Positions 13,023 to 16,534 of a stretch of 16,534 nucleotides of DNA are shown in pieces. Both the position numbers and the translations under genes were made by a program. Every line of letters begins with the position of its first letter. Positions within the stretch are counted from its first letter, which is position 1. Under the pieces are notes generated by a model, which worked only from the letters and a program-made list of their open reading frames with translations, ran no database searches and was not told where the DNA came from. The DNA is from an uncultured Corynebacterium sp. (GTDB lineage: Bacteria > Actinomycetota > Actinomycetes > Mycobacteriales > Mycobacteriaceae): contig NZ_CAMIHZ010000037.1 of the NCBI RefSeq assembly GCF_946222305.1, forward strand, positions 1 through 16,534, in the 5' to 3' direction.

Positions 13023-16000
13023 ATGGCTGACTTCTTCCGCAAAATCCGTAAAGACGGCGCTACGTTCATGCGTGATCGCGTGGCACCCCGCGTTCAAGAG
13101 CAGATCGCGGCTGTCCAGCAACGAGCTGCTGCTTCCAAGAAAGACGATGAGACCCCGCAGTCTTCAGCTCGGCTGAAGAACTCGCGGCAGGCAGCTTGGC
13201 CTGAGCCAACTTCCACCTCGTCTACTTCTCCTCAATCCACGGAGCAGGGCTCAAATGAGCGCCCGAAGCAAAACGTCGAGAAGCCTGCCCAACAGGACAC
13301 CGACAAACCCGCGAAGCAGGGGGACGACAAGAAGGCTGAGAACAAGACTGCGTCGGCCAAAGCTACGTCGGCCAGAACCGCTTCTAGCCCCTCGTCCGCA
13401 CCAGCTCAGAGCAAGGTCTCGCAGGCTTCGGGTACTTCTCAATCCGACGCCAAGTCCAGCCCAATCCGCTTGACCAATCGCACTCCAGCTGCCCCTCAGG
13501 CGCCCAACCCCGCTGCCCGCAAGGCTCTCCCCCAAGACGACAAGACTAAGGGATCCAAGCGACAGCCCCAGCAGCCCCAGCAGTCCAAGACAGCGGGCGC
13601 CAAACCAGCCCCAAAAACTGAGGCGCAAACGGTTACTACATCGCAGAAATCGGTGAAACCGCGGCAGCCGAAGAAGCCTCAGATTCAGGCTGCGACTCAC
13701 ATGGAACGTATTCGTGCACAGCGCGAAGCGCGGTTGAAGGCTGCCCAAAAAACTGGCGCATCCAGCGCCCGTCGTCCGCTGCCGGAGAAATCGGCGCCAG
13801 TCCAAAACCAGCTCACCTCCGGTAAAACTGCTGTTCAGCCGAGCTCCGTCAAGGCAACGCAGCAACAAAACAGGGCCAAAGCGCCACAGAAGCCGCGGAA
13901 ACCAGAGCAGCCACAGACTCCAGAGACCAAGCCGCAGGCTGCTAAGGGCCAAACAAAGCGGCTCAAGCTGCCTGCAGTTCAGGTCCCTGCTCCGGCGCCC
14001 AAGCGCACCCCGGCTGCCAAGAAAGATGAGCCAGCGAAACCGGCGAAGCCGTTGAAGCCATCTGGCCCGGCCAAACAATCTGGACCAGCTAAGGCACCTC
14101 AGACGGCCAAGACTCCTCCGGCAGCAAAGCGGGCTGAGCCAGCGAAGCCATCCCAACCGGCCAAGCAAACTGAGTCTGCCAAGCGGGATTCCGTAGACGC
14201 CAAACAACGCCCAGCAGCGAAGAAGCCGAAATCTTCGCGCCCCTCGGTGGCGGATTCTCCAACTGCGGTCCTGAAGCCGGTGCCGGAGAAGACGGAAAAG
14301 GCTCCCCTCAAGGAAGGGCCAGTCGCTCCCCGGAAGGCAACAGCCGCAGGTGCCTCCGCGGCCGCAGCTGCAGCGGAAACCGCTCGTGCCACTGGGAAGC
14401 GCCCATCGACACCGCCGCGCAAGCGGCCGGTGGCGAAGGAGGCCGTGGTGGCGTCGGAAAAGAAAACCCCGAAAAACCTCCATGCCACCAGCTTCCGCGA
14501 CCGAGCGAACGCCAACCAGCGAAGCTCGGATGCCACGACCAAGAGCCCTACTAACCTGAAGCGCCGGCACATCCCCGGGCTGGATGGCGTGCGTGGCATC
14601 GCGGTCATCGCTGTGCTGCTGTACCACTTCTGGCCCACCGTGTTCCCCGGCGGGTTCATGGGCGTGGATATGTTCTTCGTGCTCTCGGGTTACCTGATTA
14701 CGTTCTTGCTGGTGCGGGAGTACCGCAAGACCGGAGGTATCAGCCTCAAGCAGTTTTGGCTGCGGCGCGCACGGCGTATCCTGCCGGCGGCGATCGTGGT
14801 GATAGCAATCTGTACAGCCCTAGTGTCGCTGTTCAGGGGCGATATTGCCGTCAAGGTTGGCTACCACGCCCTGACTAGTGCGCTGTTCGTCAGCAACTGG
14901 GGACAGATCGCGGAATCGGGCAGCTACTTCACCGATAACGGCCTGAATATCTTCACGCACTACTGGTCGCTGTCGATCGAGGAACAGTTCTACCTAGTGT
15001 GGCCTCTGCTAGTCATGGGCATTTTGGCGCTGGGTATGCGCTCCCGCACTTTGGGCCGGATTACCGGTCGTGCGGGCGCTGCCCAGCCGGCTTCGAAGTC
15101 CGCTTCTGCGACTGCGCCTGCCGACGATAAGCACGAGCAAATCACCCTGCTGTTGTACGCCACCATCGCGATCGGGCTTGTCTCGTTCATAACCATGTTG
15201 GTGCTGTACAACCCGGATGAGGATCCCACCCGCGTGTACTTCGGCACCGACACCCACGCCTTCGGTCTCGCGGTGGGCGCTGCGATTGCCTTCATGGTGT
15301 CTCGGGGATCTTCTTTCCTGACGCCTCGCCGCTCCGCCGCCACGGATTCCCCTCACGCCGAAAAGCGCCTGAACCCGACCCTGGAGGCCGGCGCGTGGAT
15401 CGGTTTCGCAGGCTTGGTTGCAATGCTGCTGACGGTGCAGGACACCGCGTCCTTCACCTATCGTGGCGGATTGCTGATCGCCAGCTTGCTGACTGGTTGG
15501 CTGGTGGCGCTGTCCGTGCGCGGACAAGGCAGTTTGGTTCGCGTGCTTTCGCACCCGAGCTTGGCATGGTTCGGTGATCGGTCGTTCAGCCTTTACTTGT
15601 GGCACTGGCCGCTGTTCCTGATGAGCAAGCAGTTCTTCACCGAAACTTTGGACATGCGCGGTGACGTTGCTACCCGGGTGATCATTCCGTTTACGGCACT
15701 GTTTGCCACCTTGGCGTGCACGTACATCACGTATCACTACATCGAGAACCCCTTCCGTAAGAAGGGCTACCGCAAGACGATGATGACGTTGAAAGGCCCC
15801 CGCCTGGCCGCCTCCACTGCTACCGCCAGCTTGGTGGTTGTGGGCATTGTGGTCGCATTAGCTACCGCGCCAACGCAGACCAATGTGGAAAAGCAGTTGC
15901 AGGCACTGGCAGCCCAGCAAAAGAAGGTGTCCTCCGACAAGACTGGAAAAGCCACCGGCGCGGCTGCAGACCCGAATGCTTCACCGATTAAGTCTCACCA

Positions 16001-16520
16001 CATGCCGCGCGGTCGAGCCATCACGGCTGTTGGCGACTCGGTGATGCTAGCGAGCGTGGATGCGCTGCGGAAGCGTTTCCCCGGAGTGGCAGTGGATGCG
16101 GATGTGTCGCGTCACTACATCGGCGGTATTCCGATCCTGCAGAACCTGAAGGCTCAAAAGAAATTGCGCAACACAGTAGTGCTGGGCTTTGGCACCAACG
16201 GGCAAGCCTACCCAGGGCAATTGGACCAGATCATGGACATGTTAGGGCCGGATCGGACGGTCATCTTGGTGGCGCCGTACGGACCGGTACCGGGCGTCTC
16301 CGATGCCGCCCAACAGGTCGTGGACTTCGCTGCCACCCGCCCGAATGTGTACCCCGCAATGTGGTGCCAGATTGCGGCGAGCCACCAAAACGCGCTGTAC
16401 AGCGACGGGGTTCACCCGAAGCCGGAAAGCGCTGGCTTGTACGTCCGCGCTATCACCGACGCACTGAAGTTGGCGGCCTCCGGTAAGCCGGAACCTCGGA
16501 TGAGCTGCCCACCCATGTAA
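13023..16520 (+). CDS. Membrane acyltransferase with C-terminal SGNH domain and very long low-complexity N-terminus
   Basis: This 1165-residue protein has four parts. Residues 1-36 look like an amphipathic helix (MADFFRKIRKDGATFMRD). Residues 40-510 are rich in Lys, Pro, Ala, Gln and Ser, with PAK-type repeats densest at about 331-390, one short charged helix (226-243) and no membrane segment. Residues 516-912 are an OafA/YrhL-type acyltransferase-3 domain: HIPGLDGVRGIAVIAV (516-531), catalytic His535 in YHF, FMGVDMFFVLSGYLIT (545-560), RRARRILP (581-588), SLSIEEQFYLVWP (649-661) and SFSLYLWHWPLF (854-865). A last helix at about 934-950 leads to an SGNH domain (997-1149) with GDSV (Ser1006), GTNG (Asn1059) and DGVHP (Asp1128, His1131). 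Such fusions O-acylate cell-surface polysaccharides or glycolipids; the acceptor here is unknown. No Shine-Dalgarno sequence is seen before the ATG. The low-complexity part creates a long false frame on the other strand. Confidence 0.9.
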   Translation: MADFFRKIRKDGATFMRDRVAPRVQEQIAAVQQRAAASKKDDETPQSSARLKNSRQAAWPEPTSTSSTSPQSTEQGSNERPKQNVEKPAQQDTDKPAKQGDDKKAENKTASAKATSARTASSPSSAPAQSKVSQASGTSQSDAKSSPIRLTNRTPAAPQAPNPAARKALPQDDKTKGSKRQPQQPQQSKTAGAKPAPKTEAQTVTTSQKSVKPRQPKKPQIQAATHMERIRAQREARLKAAQKTGASSARRPLPEKSAPVQNQLTSGKTAVQPSSVKATQQQNRAKAPQKPRKPEQPQTPETKPQAAKGQTKRLKLPAVQVPAPAPKRTPAAKKDEPAKPAKPLKPSGPAKQSGPAKAPQTAKTPPAAKRAEPAKPSQPAKQTESAKRDSVDAKQRPAAKKPKSSRPSVADSPTAVLKPVPEKTEKAPLKEGPVAPRKATAAGASAAAAAAETARATGKRPSTPPRKRPVAKEAVVASEKKTPKNLHATSFRDRANANQRSSDATTKSPTNLKRRHIPGLDGVRGIAVIAVLLYHFWPTVFPGGFMGVDMFFVLSGYLITFLLVREYRKTGGISLKQFWLRRARRILPAAIVVIAICTALVSLFRGDIAVKVGYHALTSALFVSNWGQIAESGSYFTDNGLNIFTHYWSLSIEEQFYLVWPLLVMGILALGMRSRTLGRITGRAGAAQPASKSASATAPADDKHEQITLLLYATIAIGLVSFITMLVLYNPDEDPTRVYFGTDTHAFGLAVGAAIAFMVSRGSSFLTPRRSAATDSPHAEKRLNPTLEAGAWIGFAGLVAMLLTVQDTASFTYRGGLLIASLLTGWLVALSVRGQGSLVRVLSHPSLAWFGDRSFSLYLWHWPLFLMSKQFFTETLDMRGDVATRVIIPFTALFATLACTYITYHYIENPFRKKGYRKTMMTLKGPRLAASTATASLVVVGIVVALATAPTQTNVEKQLQALAAQQKKVSSDKTGKATGAAADPNASPIKSHHMPRGRAITAVGDSVMLASVDALRKRFPGVAVDADVSRHYIGGIPILQNLKAQKKLRNTVVLGFGTNGQAYPGQLDQIMDMLGPDRTVILVAPYGPVPGVSDAAQQVVDFAATRPNVYPAMWCQIAASHQNALYSDGVHPKPESAGLYVRAITDALKLAASGKPEPRMSCPPM

Positions 16521-16534
16521 CCCCCGGCACACCC

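Noticed and set aside
13251..14627. 458-residue frame on the minus strand, opposite the acyltransferase N-terminus
   Set aside because: Arg/Leu/Gly/Ser-rich mirror of the low-complexity Lys/Pro/Ala codons; no domain and no start signals.

Overview
The window looks like chromosomal DNA of a Corynebacterium or a close actinobacterial relative. Four things point there: moderately high G+C, the gene set prfB / ftsE-ftsX / smpB / ssrA, a tmRNA tag ending in ...RDYALAA, and an adjacent pair of inositol-monophosphatase-family genes, one of them hisN-like. Several genes have a TAnnnT -10-like hexamer 7-8 bases before the start codon and no Shine-Dalgarno sequence, which fits the leaderless mRNAs common in this group. 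The species cannot be named from the sequence alone.

Left part (1-4240, all minus strand). Reading in the direction of transcription from 4240 down: ftsE and ftsX (cell-division ABC transporter that controls peptidoglycan hydrolases), smpB with a strong intrinsic terminator, then an unrecognised 385-residue membrane protein in visibly lower-G+C DNA. That protein has a striking tandem pentapeptide repeat rich in Trp, Pro and Ile. Last comes ssrA (tmRNA) with its own promoter and terminator. SmpB and tmRNA together form the trans-translation ribosome-rescue system; the orphan gene sits between them.

Middle (4241-9950, plus strand). An AbgT-family transporter and a large bifunctional proline dehydrogenase / P5C dehydrogenase (PutA) lie between ftsE and prfB, in the opposite orientation to both. 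In many actinobacteria prfB and ftsE lie close together on one strand, so this pair looks like an inserted metabolic module. putA ends in two hairpins with a T-run, followed by three imperfect 22-23-base tandem repeats in the convergent gap before prfB.

Right part (9951-16534). prfB (RF2, minus strand) shares a very compact divergent promoter region with an inositol-monophosphatase-family gene. A histidinol-phosphatase-like hisN and a giant 1165-residue protein follow on the plus strand. The giant protein joins about 510 residues of Lys/Pro/Ala/Gln/Ser-rich low-complexity sequence to a membrane OafA-type acyltransferase and a C-terminal SGNH domain, and probably modifies a cell-envelope glycan or glycolipid.

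The most unusual items are the pentapeptide-repeat membrane protein beside ssrA, the acyltransferase with its very long disordered N-terminus, and the shared promoter-like 10-mer in front of smpB and ftsE.
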